A DNA stretch of 64,000 bases from Clostridia bacterium (lineage in GTDB: Bacteria > Bacillota > Clostridia > Christensenellales > Aristaeellaceae). Positions 51,493-60,606 of this stretch are shown here, one piece after another. Every line of letters starts with the position of its first letter. The first letter of the stretch is position 1. Both the position numbers and the translations under genes were made by a program. The notes beneath the pieces were generated by a model. It searched no databases, had not been told where the DNA came from, and was given only the letters and a program-made list of their open reading frames with translations. The stretch is taken from the NCBI GenBank assembly GCA_017395685.1, contig JAFQOD010000013.1:62001-126000 (forward strand), written 5' to 3'.

Positions 51493-53743
51493 TGAGCAAA
51501 TCCTCCAATAAAGCCTTGGCCATTTGCTTGCCCCGGACGCCTACCTCGCCAACCGGGCCGACGCAGGACGGGCAGCCCGCCGGGCAATCGCAATCCTGCA
51601 CCAGGGTGAGGGCGTGGGTCAGCAGGATATCCCGCATGCGGAAGGCCTTTTCTGAAAGGCCTACACCGCCGGGGCAGTTATCATAGAGAATCAGGGTGGG
51701 CTTTTCTGTGAAGGGGCACTTCACCTGATAGGATACCGCAATATCCCGGGGGGAGCACATCAGATACAGGGGGGCCAGGATGCGCATCAGATTAGCAATG
51801 CCCAGCATGCCGCTCTGCAGATCATCCTTTTCATATTTCTTCGCAATATGATCGGGGATGGTGCGCCAGGTAGCGGTGGTATGCATATCCGTTTCCGGCA
51901 GCCTTACTGGCCCGAAGCCCAGATTTTCCCCGGTATCGAACCGCATTTTTTTGAAGATTTTGACCAGCGCCGTCACCTTCACTTCACCGTAGGCCGCATT
52001 CTTTTCTTTTTTTTCGATATCCAGCAGACTTAAGGAGACATTCAGATCAGCGTCGGTATAATAATCCACATTTACCTTGCGAATGAAGGCCTTGCAGGCG
52101 TCAAAATCCAGCTTTTCCACCTGGTAGGTTTGCCCTTCATGCATATAGATGGCGTTTTCATGGAGCAGCATGGGCACTGTGAACCGATCCATTTCGCCCA
52201 CCATCCGGGGCCGGGCGGGATCGGTGATATCCATGATCAGATAATTTTCCGTCATGGCTGTGCGCAGGCTCATTTCGCTGGCGGGGAAATCCTCTGCCAT
52301 CCAGTGGTAGGTGTTGCCCACATGGCACAGGATGTTGCTTTCCTCCAGATAATCCAGCATTTCCTCACCGCCCACTGCATTGCCCAGGGATTCGCCATCC
52401 TTGAAGGGCAGTTCGTATGCGGCGCACTTGAAATGGCTCAGCAGAATATACAGGTTATCCGGATTCAGCAGGGCATTTTCTGCCGGCTGCTGGAAGAAAT
52501 AATCGGGATGGGTGACGATAAACTGATCCAGGGCATTGGAAGAGGCCACCATGATGGTAAGGGAGGTGCCGTGCCGCCGGCCGGCCCGGCCCGATTGCTG
52601 CCAGGTGCTGGCGATGGTGCCGGGATAGCCGCAGAGCACGCAGGCCTCCAGGGCACCGATATCGATGCCCAGTTCCAGGGCGTTGGTGGATACCACAGCC
52701 TGGATATGCCCGGCCCGCAGCCCCTTTTCAATCTCTCTTCGTTCGCTGGGAAGATAGCCGCCCCGGTATCCCCGCACCTTTCCGCTGTTGCCGATAGGAT
52801 CGGATACCAGTTCCTTCAGCTGCCGGGTGAGCACCTCTACCTGCAGCCGGGATTTGGCGAATACGATGCTTTGCACTTCATTATGCACCAGCATGGAGGC
52901 GATCTTCCGGGTTTCCGGCAATACGCCCTTGCGGATGCCCAATTGCTGATTGACCACCGGGGGATTATAGAAGATATAATGCTTTTCCCCGGCAGGGGCG
53001 CCGTTATTATCGATCAGCTTTATCGGCCGGCCAATCAGCGTTTCTGCCAGTTCTTTGGGATTCTGGATGGTGGCGGAGCAGAGGATGAATTGGGGCTTGC
53101 TTCCGTAAAATTCGCACAGGCGGATAAGCCGGCGCAGCACATTGGCCAGGTTGCTGCCGAATACGCCCCGGTAGGTATGGATTTCGTCAATGACGATGTA
53201 TTTCAGATTTTCAAATAATTTCACCCATTTGGTATGCTGGGGCAGGATGCCGCTGTGCAGCATATCGGGATTGGTCACCACCACATGCCCGGCCTGACGC
53301 ACGGCCCGGCGGGCAGCGCCGGGGGTATCCCCGTCGTAGGTGAAGGTTTTGATATCCACCTGCATTTCCTCAATCAGCTCATATAATTCGCTGACCTGAT
53401 CGGCGGAGAGGGCCTTGGTGGGGAAGAGATAGAGGGCCCGGGCATCCTCATTTTTCAGGATTTCGGAAATGACGGGCAGATTATAGCACATGGTTTTGCC
53501 GGAAGCGGTGGGGGTAACCACCACATAATCCTGCCCGGCAAGGGCGGCAGAAAAGCATTCCGCCTGATGGGTATACAATTGCTGTACCCCCCGGCGCTGG
53601 AGGGCCCGGGGAAGGCGGGGATCGATATTTTCCGGCCAGGGAGCAAAACGGGCTGCCCTGGGCGGAATGGTACGCCAGGCAGTCACATTTTCCATAAAGC
53701 CGGGATTGGATTTCAGCCGGTCCAGAAGCTGAGGCAAATTCAC
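51479..53743 (-). CDS. DEAD/DEAH-box helicase with DUF1998 zinc-binding C-terminus (MrfA-like)
   Basis: A 754-residue superfamily 2 helicase. Walker A TPTASGKT (about 81-88), DEIH box, SAT motif, and motif VI QSGRAGRRHGTS are present. The C-terminal DUF1998 region holds the Cys cluster CDCPAGCPSCVG and an LYDNCPGGVGLS motif. The layout matches YprA/MrfA of Bacillus, a 3'-5' helicase in mitomycin-type damage repair, whose partner exonuclease MrfB is not beside it here. The start is GTG, with GGAGGGG 7 bases upstream. It heads the helicase-ALDH-TrmH-YwlG set. Confidence 0.9.
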   Translation of the reverse strand: MNLPQLLDRLKSNPGFMENVTAWRTIPPRAARFAPWPENIDPRLPRALQRRGVQQLYTHQAECFSAALAGQDYVVVTPTASGKTMCYNLPVISEILKNEDARALYLFPTKALSADQVSELYELIEEMQVDIKTFTYDGDTPGAARRAVRQAGHVVVTNPDMLHSGILPQHTKWVKLFENLKYIVIDEIHTYRGVFGSNLANVLRRLIRLCEFYGSKPQFILCSATIQNPKELAETLIGRPIKLIDNNGAPAGEKHYIFYNPPVVNQQLGIRKGVLPETRKIASMLVHNEVQSIVFAKSRLQVEVLTRQLKELVSDPIGNSGKVRGYRGGYLPSERREIEKGLRAGHIQAVVSTNALELGIDIGALEACVLCGYPGTIASTWQQSGRAGRRHGTSLTIMVASSNALDQFIVTHPDYFFQQPAENALLNPDNLYILLSHFKCAAYELPFKDGESLGNAVGGEEMLDYLEESNILCHVGNTYHWMAEDFPASEMSLRTAMTENYLIMDITDPARPRMVGEMDRFTVPMLLHENAIYMHEGQTYQVEKLDFDACKAFIRKVNVDYYTDADLNVSLSLLDIEKKEKNAAYGEVKVTALVKIFKKMRFDTGENLGFGPVRLPETDMHTTATWRTIPDHIAKKYEKDDLQSGMLGIANLMRILAPLYLMCSPRDIAVSYQVKCPFTEKPTLILYDNCPGGVGLSEKAFRMRDILLTHALTLVQDCDCPAGCPSCVGPVGEVGVRGKQMAKALLEDLLNDHP

Positions 53744-53794
53744 GCAGGATCCCCTCCTTTTCTACAGATACTATTATACATTTTCTGTGCCCGC

Positions 53795-53823
53795 TTGACA
53801 AGGCGGGAAAAGTGCCCTATAGT
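53795..53823 (+). promoter_or_regulatory. Promoter of the MFS carrier gene
   Basis: -35 TTGACA (53795-53800), 17-bp spacer, -10 TATAGT (53818-53823). Confidence 0.85.
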
Positions 53824-53856
53824 GTGGAAGAATCATTTTTTCCAGGGGGAGAAAGT

Positions 53857-55137
53857 ATGAAACGCCTGATTGGCTGGATGCGGAAAAATCCGATGGTGGA
53901 TATCCTGTTCACAGCCCGGGGAAATGAATTGCCCTGCATGCTGACGGAGCCGTTATGGGGCATTCCCTATAATCTGTATGTGCCCTTTGCCTCCATGTAT
54001 ATGGTAGCTTTGGGGGTAGGCCCCTTGCAGATCGGGGTGACCCAGACGGTATTTTTGTTATCCCAGGTCATCTTCGCCATCCTGTCCGGGGTGCTGACAG
54101 ATAAGCTGGGCAGAAGATGGTGCACCCTGATCTTTGATACCCTTTCCTGGAGCGTGCCCGCCCTTTTGTGGGCCTGCGCCCAGAGCTATGAATGGTTTCT
54201 GGTGGCAGCGGTATTCAATGGGGCCTGGCGTGTTACGGAAAACAGCTGGTATCTGCTCTTTATAGAGGATTCGGCGGAGGACAGGCTGGTGCGCCTCTTT
54301 TCCGTTACCCATATTGCTGGGCTGATTGCGGGTTTTATTTCGCCCCTTGCCTTCGGTTTTGTGCAGCGGTATGGGCTGGTGCCCACCATGCGGGTGCTGT
54401 ATGCCATCACCTTTGTGATGATGACCGCCAAATTTGTGATTCTGCATATTTATTGTAAAGAAACCAGGATCGGCCTGCGCAGAAAGCAGGAATGCAGGCA
54501 TGTATCCATCCTGCGTCATCTGTGGGACAGCCGCCGGGTATTTGTGGATATGCTCAGGAATAAGCGGATTATGATGGCCATCGGCTTGATTGCCTGCTAT
54601 ATGACCATGCGTAACACCCTGGAAACCTTCTGGCCCCTGCTGGTCACCGAACGGCTGCAGATTCCGGAAGAGAATCTTTCCATCTTTGCTACCATCAAAT
54701 CCCTGATCATGCTGGCCAGCTATTTTGTGATTGTGCCCCATGTGAATGCAGATAAATTCAAGCATCCCATGCTGCTGGCTTTGGGGTTGATGATCGCTCA
54801 GCATGTGATTACCATGCTTCTGCCCCCCGGTGCTTATGCCCTGGTAGTGGTAGGCGCAGTGATGGAGGCGGTGGCCCTTTCTCTGCTGTCTCCCCTTACC
54901 ACCACATTGCAGACCATGGCCATTCCTCCCGAGGAGCGGGCCAGGATGCAGGGCTTCTTCTTTACCATCTGCCTGTTTGTCACTTCCCCCTTCGGCATGA
55001 TTGCAGGGGCGCTTTCCGATCTGAATCGGGTGCTGCCCATGGTGCTCAGCCTGGCGCTGCTGGGGGGCTGCATTCTGTTTACCCTGCTGCTGCATCGTGA
55101 TACCATAAAGATAGATCAGGCCGCTGCAGCTGCCTGA
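53857..55137 (+). CDS. Major facilitator superfamily transporter
   Basis: A 426-residue inner-membrane carrier with about 12 membrane segments. The loop 2-3 signature is recognisable as SGVLTDKLGRRWC, and ENSWYLLFIEDSAEDRLVRLFS marks a central loop. No close subfamily is recognised, so the substrate is unknown. The start at 53857 is fixed by AGGGGGAG 7 bases upstream; an in-frame ATG 15 codons earlier would place hydrophilic sequence before it. Single gene with a strong promoter and terminator. Confidence 0.88.
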   Translation: MKRLIGWMRKNPMVDILFTARGNELPCMLTEPLWGIPYNLYVPFASMYMVALGVGPLQIGVTQTVFLLSQVIFAILSGVLTDKLGRRWCTLIFDTLSWSVPALLWACAQSYEWFLVAAVFNGAWRVTENSWYLLFIEDSAEDRLVRLFSVTHIAGLIAGFISPLAFGFVQRYGLVPTMRVLYAITFVMMTAKFVILHIYCKETRIGLRRKQECRHVSILRHLWDSRRVFVDMLRNKRIMMAIGLIACYMTMRNTLETFWPLLVTERLQIPEENLSIFATIKSLIMLASYFVIVPHVNADKFKHPMLLALGLMIAQHVITMLLPPGAYALVVVGAVMEAVALSLLSPLTTTLQTMAIPPEERARMQGFFFTICLFVTSPFGMIAGALSDLNRVLPMVLSLALLGGCILFTLLLHRDTIKIDQAAAAA

Positions 55138-55143
55138 GAATTT

Positions 55144-55177
55144 AAAAAGGCTTCCCTCAACGAGGGAAGCCTTTTTT
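55144..55177. terminator. Bidirectional terminator
   Basis: 15-bp perfect stem AAAAAGGCTTCCCTC / GAGGGAAGCCTTTTT with a 3-base loop, shared by the MFS gene and the Gld-type operon. Confidence 0.92.
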
Positions 55178-56639
55178 ACGGTGCGGCCATGATTTTATCC
55201 AGCCAGGAATTTTCCACATAGTACAGGGCCACCCCATTCACCGAAAGGGCATGATAGAAGGGATCGTAGGGATACAGGGCGAGGCTCCGTGTAATGGATT
55301 GGCTCTGCAGGGTGATTTCTGCCAGTGGTGCGCCGCCGGGCTGCCAGTTTTCCGGCAGCTTACCGGACGGGGTAAGCCCGGAGAGGGACGCATACCAATT
55401 GAGGAAGGCTTCGGCATTCATGGGCATCTTTTCACCCGACCGGGTGATTTCGGCATCATAGAGAATCTGGCCGTATTCGTCGGTGGCGATCTGATTATTC
55501 TTCGTGATGCTTTCCACCATGCTGATGCTGTAGGAAACGGAACGGGCGTCCGTTTTTACGGAAAGGGTATTTAAATCATTGATCAGGATGTTAACGGGGG
55601 TGGCAAGCAGATAATCCTCAATCTGCAGCTCTTTCCAGAAGCCCAGCAGGAAATTGCTGGCCTTGTAGATCATGCCTTCCCATTGCAGATAAACGCCGCT
55701 TTTTCCTGTTTCATGGCCGATGAGCAGGGTATACTGCCGGGCGGGCAGATTGAGGGAAAGGAATTCGTTATTTTCATCCAGGCCGGAAAGAAGGGTAGGG
55801 GCTTGAGTAAGACGGATGGTAAGGGCGGGAGGTGCCAGCCCCAGGGCCTCCATATCCACATTCTCCGGATAGCCCAGGCAGCTTTCAAAGGCCATAGATT
55901 CGATTTTTGAAAGCAGGGAATTGGTGCGCAAAGGATTGAGGGGATAGGCATAGGGGTGGGTCATCTGCCATCCGCTGGGGGTATAGGAAAGAGAAAACTG
56001 AAGATCCCCGGTGATATCAATCTGATCCAGCAAATCCCCGGAAAGATCCGGCTGATCAAAGGCACGGAGATAATCCTTTTCATAGAACAGGGGATAGCAT
56101 ACATCCGCATACACGGTATAAATGTGATCATCGCCAGTGATCATGCAATAATACTGGGCGGCATCGGCTGGCACATCGCCGCCGATCATCAGCTCTGCCG
56201 TCTGCCCATCCTGATAGGTGAGGCTGATCATCAGACGGGCAGGGGAGAGGCCAAAGGATGCCGGATCCATTTCATCCTCATGAAGATGACCGGCGATCTG
56301 GACAGCCTCCATTTTGCCAAGGGCAGCGGCAAGGGCATCCACAGCGTCTGTGCGCAGGGGGATATCCTCTTCATTTTCCAGGAGGAAGCCCTGGCCTGCT
56401 TTTCGGATCAGGGTGTAGCTTTGCCCATTCTGATGCACCATTCTTACGGCGGCGATTTCATCACTGCTCCGGGCAAGCAGATAGAGCGGCTCTGTATCCT
56501 GGGGCATTTCGGGCATGGGCTGCGTGGCCTTCAGCAGCCATGTGCCCCCCAGGCACAGCAACGCAAACAGAATCAATCCCAGCAGGATTGCCGGCTTTTT
56601 CAGGACTTTTTTCGTCTTTCTATGCGGTACTTTATCCAT
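55176..56639 (-). CDS. DUF4340 membrane-anchored protein of a Gld-type ABC system
   Basis: A 487-residue protein: basic N-terminus, one membrane segment (AILLGLILFALLCLGGTWLL, about 18-37), then a large extracytoplasmic region with repeated beta units typical of DUF4340 (EIAAVRMVHQNGQSYTLIRKAG, SFGLSPARLMISLTYQDGQTAELMIGG). Such proteins occur next to GldG-like ABC components. Last gene of four; 4 bp after the GldG-like gene. Biochemical role not known. Confidence 0.85.
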   Translation of the reverse strand: MDKVPHRKTKKVLKKPAILLGLILFALLCLGGTWLLKATQPMPEMPQDTEPLYLLARSSDEIAAVRMVHQNGQSYTLIRKAGQGFLLENEEDIPLRTDAVDALAAALGKMEAVQIAGHLHEDEMDPASFGLSPARLMISLTYQDGQTAELMIGGDVPADAAQYYCMITGDDHIYTVYADVCYPLFYEKDYLRAFDQPDLSGDLLDQIDITGDLQFSLSYTPSGWQMTHPYAYPLNPLRTNSLLSKIESMAFESCLGYPENVDMEALGLAPPALTIRLTQAPTLLSGLDENNEFLSLNLPARQYTLLIGHETGKSGVYLQWEGMIYKASNFLLGFWKELQIEDYLLATPVNILINDLNTLSVKTDARSVSYSISMVESITKNNQIATDEYGQILYDAEITRSGEKMPMNAEAFLNWYASLSGLTPSGKLPENWQPGGAPLAEITLQSQSITRSLALYPYDPFYHALSVNGVALYYVENSWLDKIMAAP

Positions 56640-56643
56640 ATGC

Positions 56644-58110
56644 TCACAAATTCTTTCTGGGCAGCAATACCAGCGCCGCCCCCAGGATGACCAGCAGCGG
56701 CAGCAGAATGATCACGATGACAGCAGGGGTGATGGAACCAAGATACAGCCCGCTGCGTACCCCGGCCTTGGGCATGATATCCAGATTCACAGGGGCCTGG
56801 CCGTGAAGGGAGCGCACCATCTGCAGCAGAAATGCCTTGGAATCGGTATTGGTCAGCTGATAATAATCCAGGAAGGACGCCTCTTCACCCATGACAAACG
56901 CATGGGATTGGACGCCGTCTTCAAACATTTTATCCGCCCACAAGGCGACGGGGAAGCGCCCTGTCAGATCATCGGGCTGCTGTTCGGAGGTGGCCAGCCC
57001 ATCCAGGAAATTACGGATATAGGCTTCGCCGGTAACCAGAAGGGGGGACAGGGCAACACCCTCGGGCAGGATATCGGGCATGTAGAAGGCCCGGGCGCCG
57101 GTGAGCACCAGAATATTCTTTCCTGCTTCCATCAGGGTACGGGTCACATCCGTTTCCTGCATGTAGGGCATCAGCAGCACAGGGGAATCAGCGAAATAAC
57201 TGTCGGTATCGCTTTCCTGGGCGATGACCAGGCCGGGATGGAAATTGACCCCGTAGGAGCGCAGCAGCGCATTCAGATTGGTCAGATTGGCAGGGGTATC
57301 ATAGGTGGTAATAACGAAGAAATTGCCCCCTGCCCGGGCGAAATCGCTGATGAGGGCAAGCTCCTGATCGGTTAGATCATATTGGGGGCACAGGATCATC
57401 AGCAGGCATTCCGGGTTCAGCTTGCCGCCGGCAGAAAGATTCACCCTTTCCAATACATAATTGGCCGCCGTCAGGGTATTTTCCATGTTTGCGGCCTGGG
57501 AGGCGGTCAATTCGCCGTGGCCGGTAAGAATCTGAATGACCGGCAGTTCATCCTGGGTCACATAGACGATGGCTTCCGTGATGCATTTTTCATAATTGAT
57601 GTAGCCCTGGGTATAATAGCCGGTTGCCGGATCATAATCGTAGGTATAATAATCGTTTTCTGACAGTATCCGCACCCGGTTGGTTGCAGGGCAATGGACG
57701 ATCAGGCAATCGGTGCTCACCTCATTTTCGCCAAGGGCATCGGAAAACTGATTGAGAAGAACGGGATTTTGCACCAGGCTCTCTTCGGATACGCTAATAT
57801 GCTGGGTGGCGGCATAGCGATCCAACAGGGAAAGCAAGGTAGTATTCCTTCCGTCCTCTGAGATCAGGGAATAGATATGCACATCTTTTTCCAACTGCTG
57901 GAGCACGGCATCCGTTACTTCCCCCTGGGAGGTGGCCTGATTAAAGGAGCAGTCGATGGTCAGGGCAAAGCGTTTTTCCAGAACGTCGGCAAGGATGCCT
58001 GCCAGCAGCACGCACAGGATGACCCCGGCCGTCAGCAGGATGGAAAAGCTGCCGCAGCGCAGCTTGGGATTCTTTTTCAATTGCTGAACAAAATTTTTGC
58101 ATTTTTTCAT
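56644..58110 (-). CDS. GldG-like ABC transporter auxiliary protein
   Basis: A 488-residue protein with membrane segments at both ends (about 23-45 and 460-482). Between them is a Gldg/IFT52-like extracytoplasmic domain with ALTIDCSFNQATSQGEVTDAVLQQL at the start, PVIQILTGHGELTAS and a LLMILCPQYDLTDQELALISDFARAGGNFFVIT block. In Bacteroidota GldG joins GldA/F; in Firmicutes, related sets are annotated as export ABC systems of unknown cargo. Third gene of the operon. Confidence 0.85.
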   Translation of the reverse strand: MKKCKNFVQQLKKNPKLRCGSFSILLTAGVILCVLLAGILADVLEKRFALTIDCSFNQATSQGEVTDAVLQQLEKDVHIYSLISEDGRNTTLLSLLDRYAATQHISVSEESLVQNPVLLNQFSDALGENEVSTDCLIVHCPATNRVRILSENDYYTYDYDPATGYYTQGYINYEKCITEAIVYVTQDELPVIQILTGHGELTASQAANMENTLTAANYVLERVNLSAGGKLNPECLLMILCPQYDLTDQELALISDFARAGGNFFVITTYDTPANLTNLNALLRSYGVNFHPGLVIAQESDTDSYFADSPVLLMPYMQETDVTRTLMEAGKNILVLTGARAFYMPDILPEGVALSPLLVTGEAYIRNFLDGLATSEQQPDDLTGRFPVALWADKMFEDGVQSHAFVMGEEASFLDYYQLTNTDSKAFLLQMVRSLHGQAPVNLDIMPKAGVRSGLYLGSITPAVIVIILLPLLVILGAALVLLPRKNL

Positions 58111-58113
58111 GGC

Positions 58114-58824
58114 TCAGGCCTCGCTCCAGCGCCGGGCATCCAATACCCTTACGCTTAAAAACAACATGATAAAAATGAAGGCAAGATTGAAAAATACATT
58201 GGACAGGCTCAATTGCCCCTGAGTGAAGGGAGCAAAGCGCTGATAGAGGCTGATAAACTGCAGGGCAGAGCTGATGGCCTTCACAGAAATGGCGCTGGCC
58301 GCCACATCCGCAAACCAGACCAGCAGATTGACCCCCATCCCTGCCACTGCTGCCGTCATCTGATTGCGGGAAAAACAGGAGATGAAAAGATCCAGTGCAA
58401 TGAAGGCGCAGCCCTGCAAAAGCAGGCCTAAAAAGCCAACCAGCGTTTCAGCCAGGTATAAGGTGCCATAGATGGCCACGATCAGGGCATAGATGAAGCA
58501 GGAAGCAACTGCTGCCGTCAGCACAGTGCAGGCGGCAAAGAATTTCCCCGTTACCAGCGCCGTCAGCGAACAGGGGGAGGAATAGAGCATCTGATCGGTA
58601 TGCTGCCGCTTTTCCCCGGCAATGAGCCGCATGGTAAGAACGGGGGAAAGCAGCATCCATACATAGCTCATCTGGGAAAGAAAGCTCAGCATATTCCCCG
58701 AACGGGCAGCCAGATTACCTACCCCGAAAAAGATGCTGGCCAGGGAGAGAAAAACGCCCATGAATACATAGGCAGCGGGCGTATAGAAATAACTCTGGAT
58801 TTCACGCCGATAAATGGCTTTCAT
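58114..58824 (-). CDS. ABC-2 permease, GldF-like
   Basis: A 236-residue membrane protein with six segments and the GldF/NosY-like start YRREIQSYFYTPAAYVFMGVF, followed by LSPVLTMRLIAGEKRQHTDQMLYSSPCSLTALVTGKF. It is the membrane channel partner of the upstream ATPase and lies 3 bp from the GldG-like gene. Confidence 0.9.
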   Translation of the reverse strand: MKAIYRREIQSYFYTPAAYVFMGVFLSLASIFFGVGNLAARSGNMLSFLSQMSYVWMLLSPVLTMRLIAGEKRQHTDQMLYSSPCSLTALVTGKFFAACTVLTAAVASCFIYALIVAIYGTLYLAETLVGFLGLLLQGCAFIALDLFISCFSRNQMTAAVAGMGVNLLVWFADVAASAISVKAISSALQFISLYQRFAPFTQGQLSLSNVFFNLAFIFIMLFLSVRVLDARRWSEA

Positions 58825-58855
58825 AGGCCCGCCTCCTTTCTGGAATCATTTGAGG

Positions 58856-59785
58856 TCAGCCTTCCCGGCCGGTTGCCTGCAGGAAAATATCCTCCAGGCT
58901 GTCTTCCACCGGGGTCAGGCGCAGCAGGGGATACTGCAGGGCGGAAAGCAGGGTAAATAATTCCCGTTCCGCCGGGGCATCCCCCGATACATGCAGGATC
59001 ACCTGGGTGGTGCCGGGATCACTGCCCCGTTCTACAGTAACACGCTGTACGGATTTTAAAGAATGCAGGGCGGGCAGCAGCGCCCCTTCCCCGCAGGCAA
59101 TCAGCGCCCGCAGCCGTCTTTCACCGCATTGCAGGGCCCTGAGGGCACTGTCACAGATGATTTTACCGTGATGGAGAATAATGATTCGGTCGCAGAGGGA
59201 TTGCACCTCGCTGAGAATATGGGAGGAGAATAATACGGTATGCTCCCCGGCCAGGGAGCGGACCAGACTGCGCATTTCGCTGCTTTGCCGGGGATCCAGG
59301 CCAGCTGTGGGCTCATCCAGGATGATTACTTCCGGGCTTCCGCACAATGCCTGGGCCACCCCCACCCGCTGCCGGTAGCCCTTGGAAAGATTGCCGATCT
59401 TGCGGTGCATCACATCGGTAAGCCCGGTACGCAGGGCGACTTTTTCAATGTGATCGGGAATGGCACTCTTTTCCACTTCTTTTAATTCACAGGCGAATCG
59501 AAGATAGGATCGGATGGTCATTTCATCATACAGTGGAGCCTGCTCCGGCAGATAACCGATCAGGCGCTTGGCCAGCCGGGGATCGGTCATCACATTATGG
59601 CCGCCGATGGAAACACTGCCGCCGGAGGGGGCAAGGCAGCCGGTCAGGATATTCATAGCGGTGGTTTTGCCGGCGCCATTCTGGCCCAGCAAGCCCAGAA
59701 TCTGGCCTTTAGGCACCGTAAAGGATACATCGCGCAGCGCCTGATGCACGCCATACCGCTTGGATACCCCATCAAAGGTGATCAT
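58856..59785 (-). CDS. ABC ATP-binding protein, GldA-like
   Basis: A 309-residue ATPase. Walker A is GQNGAGKTT (about 34-42), the signature is LSKGYRQRVGVAQAL, Walker B is VIILDEPTAGLDP and the H-loop is in FSSHILSEVQ. A C-terminal domain of about 90 residues follows. First gene of the four-gene operon, behind an extended -10 promoter at 59842-59847. Confidence 0.93.
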   Translation of the reverse strand: MITFDGVSKRYGVHQALRDVSFTVPKGQILGLLGQNGAGKTTAMNILTGCLAPSGGSVSIGGHNVMTDPRLAKRLIGYLPEQAPLYDEMTIRSYLRFACELKEVEKSAIPDHIEKVALRTGLTDVMHRKIGNLSKGYRQRVGVAQALCGSPEVIILDEPTAGLDPRQSSEMRSLVRSLAGEHTVLFSSHILSEVQSLCDRIIILHHGKIICDSALRALQCGERRLRALIACGEGALLPALHSLKSVQRVTVERGSDPGTTQVILHVSGDAPAERELFTLLSALQYPLLRLTPVEDSLEDIFLQATGREG

Positions 59786-59841
59786 ACGGGTATTTCCTCC
59801 CTGGTGGATTACAATAAAGCGGCCGCTTCCGGCCCGAATCT

Positions 59842-59847
59842 ATTATA
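59842..59847 (-). promoter_or_regulatory. Promoter (-10) of the Gld-type operon
   Basis: Minus strand: TGC-TATAAT, an extended -10; no good -35. The leader of about 50 bases contains a GC-rich hairpin (GCCGGAAGCGGC). Confidence 0.6.
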
Positions 59848-59960
59848 GCATAGGTACAGCCGGATTGCATGAACAATTTGTTAAGGTAAACCATATTGCC
59901 TGTGAAAAATACTGGATAATTGCAAAAAAAAGATTTAATGAGAACATTTGATCCCGATAC

Positions 59961-59989
59961 TTTACGAATTCAGGAGAATATGCTATAAT
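59961..59989 (+). promoter_or_regulatory. Promoter of the orphan membrane protein gene
   Basis: -35 TTTACG (59961-59966), 17-bp spacer, -10 TATAAT (59984-59989) with an extended TGC before it. Confidence 0.8.
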
Positions 59990-60065
59990 ATGCAAGCCCC
60001 TTTTTCCCACAGGGAAAAGCAGGATGAATTTTCTCCTGCTGACAGGATGGCACGAGGATAAGCAT

Positions 60066-60554
60066 ATGATGTATCATAACAAATCTGTAAAAATGAACAT
60101 GAACGTCAATGATCTGAAGATTCAGCGGCGGGTGCTATGCTTTTTGTGTGTGGCATTGCTGGTGGGCTGCGTGGTGATGGGCACGCTGATGGGGCGCAAC
60201 AGCGCCTATCGCAATCAGGCCAAACAGCAGTTTTCCCAGCGGATGATCAGTGCTGTTGCCAGCGCCATAGATGAGGTCAACCGTATGTCCGGCGTGGCGG
60301 CGTCCAATACCACCGCACGGCTTGCCAGGGTGCGCCAATATGTTTATCATATGGATCAGCTCAATGAACTGAGCATCCAGCTTGCAGGCGGTGAAAGCGG
60401 CCGGTTGATTTCTGCCAATGCCCTTAATACGCTCTTCAATGATCTGGATGCATTTGAGGCGCTGGTGCAGGGCAGCAAATCTTCCACCATGGATATCCGT
60501 ACCCAGCTGCTGGATCATCTGACCATGCTTCAGACCGCACTGATTGGCAACTAA
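60066..60554 (+). CDS. Single-pass membrane protein of unknown function
   Basis: A 162-residue protein with a basic cytoplasmic N-terminus (about 1-22), one membrane segment (VLCFLCVALLVGCVVMGTLMG) and a helical extracytoplasmic part rich in Gln, Asn and Ala that may form a coiled coil or helical bundle. GAGGAT lies 6 bases before the ATG at 60066. The layout recalls the extracellular sensor part of chemoreceptors, but no signalling domain follows. Strong promoter and terminator, no operon partners. No family recognised. Confidence 0.7.
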   Translation: MMYHNKSVKMNMNVNDLKIQRRVLCFLCVALLVGCVVMGTLMGRNSAYRNQAKQQFSQRMISAVASAIDEVNRMSGVAASNTTARLARVRQYVYHMDQLNELSIQLAGGESGRLISANALNTLFNDLDAFEALVQGSKSSTMDIRTQLLDHLTMLQTALIGN

Positions 60555-60566
60555 AAAAGCAAGAAA

Positions 60567-60606
60567 CCCCGCCTTTCCATTATTTTGGACAGGCGGGGAT
60601 TTTTTA
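60567..60606. terminator. Bidirectional terminator
   Basis: Arms CCCCGCCT / AGGCGGGG with TTTTTT after it on the plus strand and an A-run before it for the minus strand. Confidence 0.85.
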
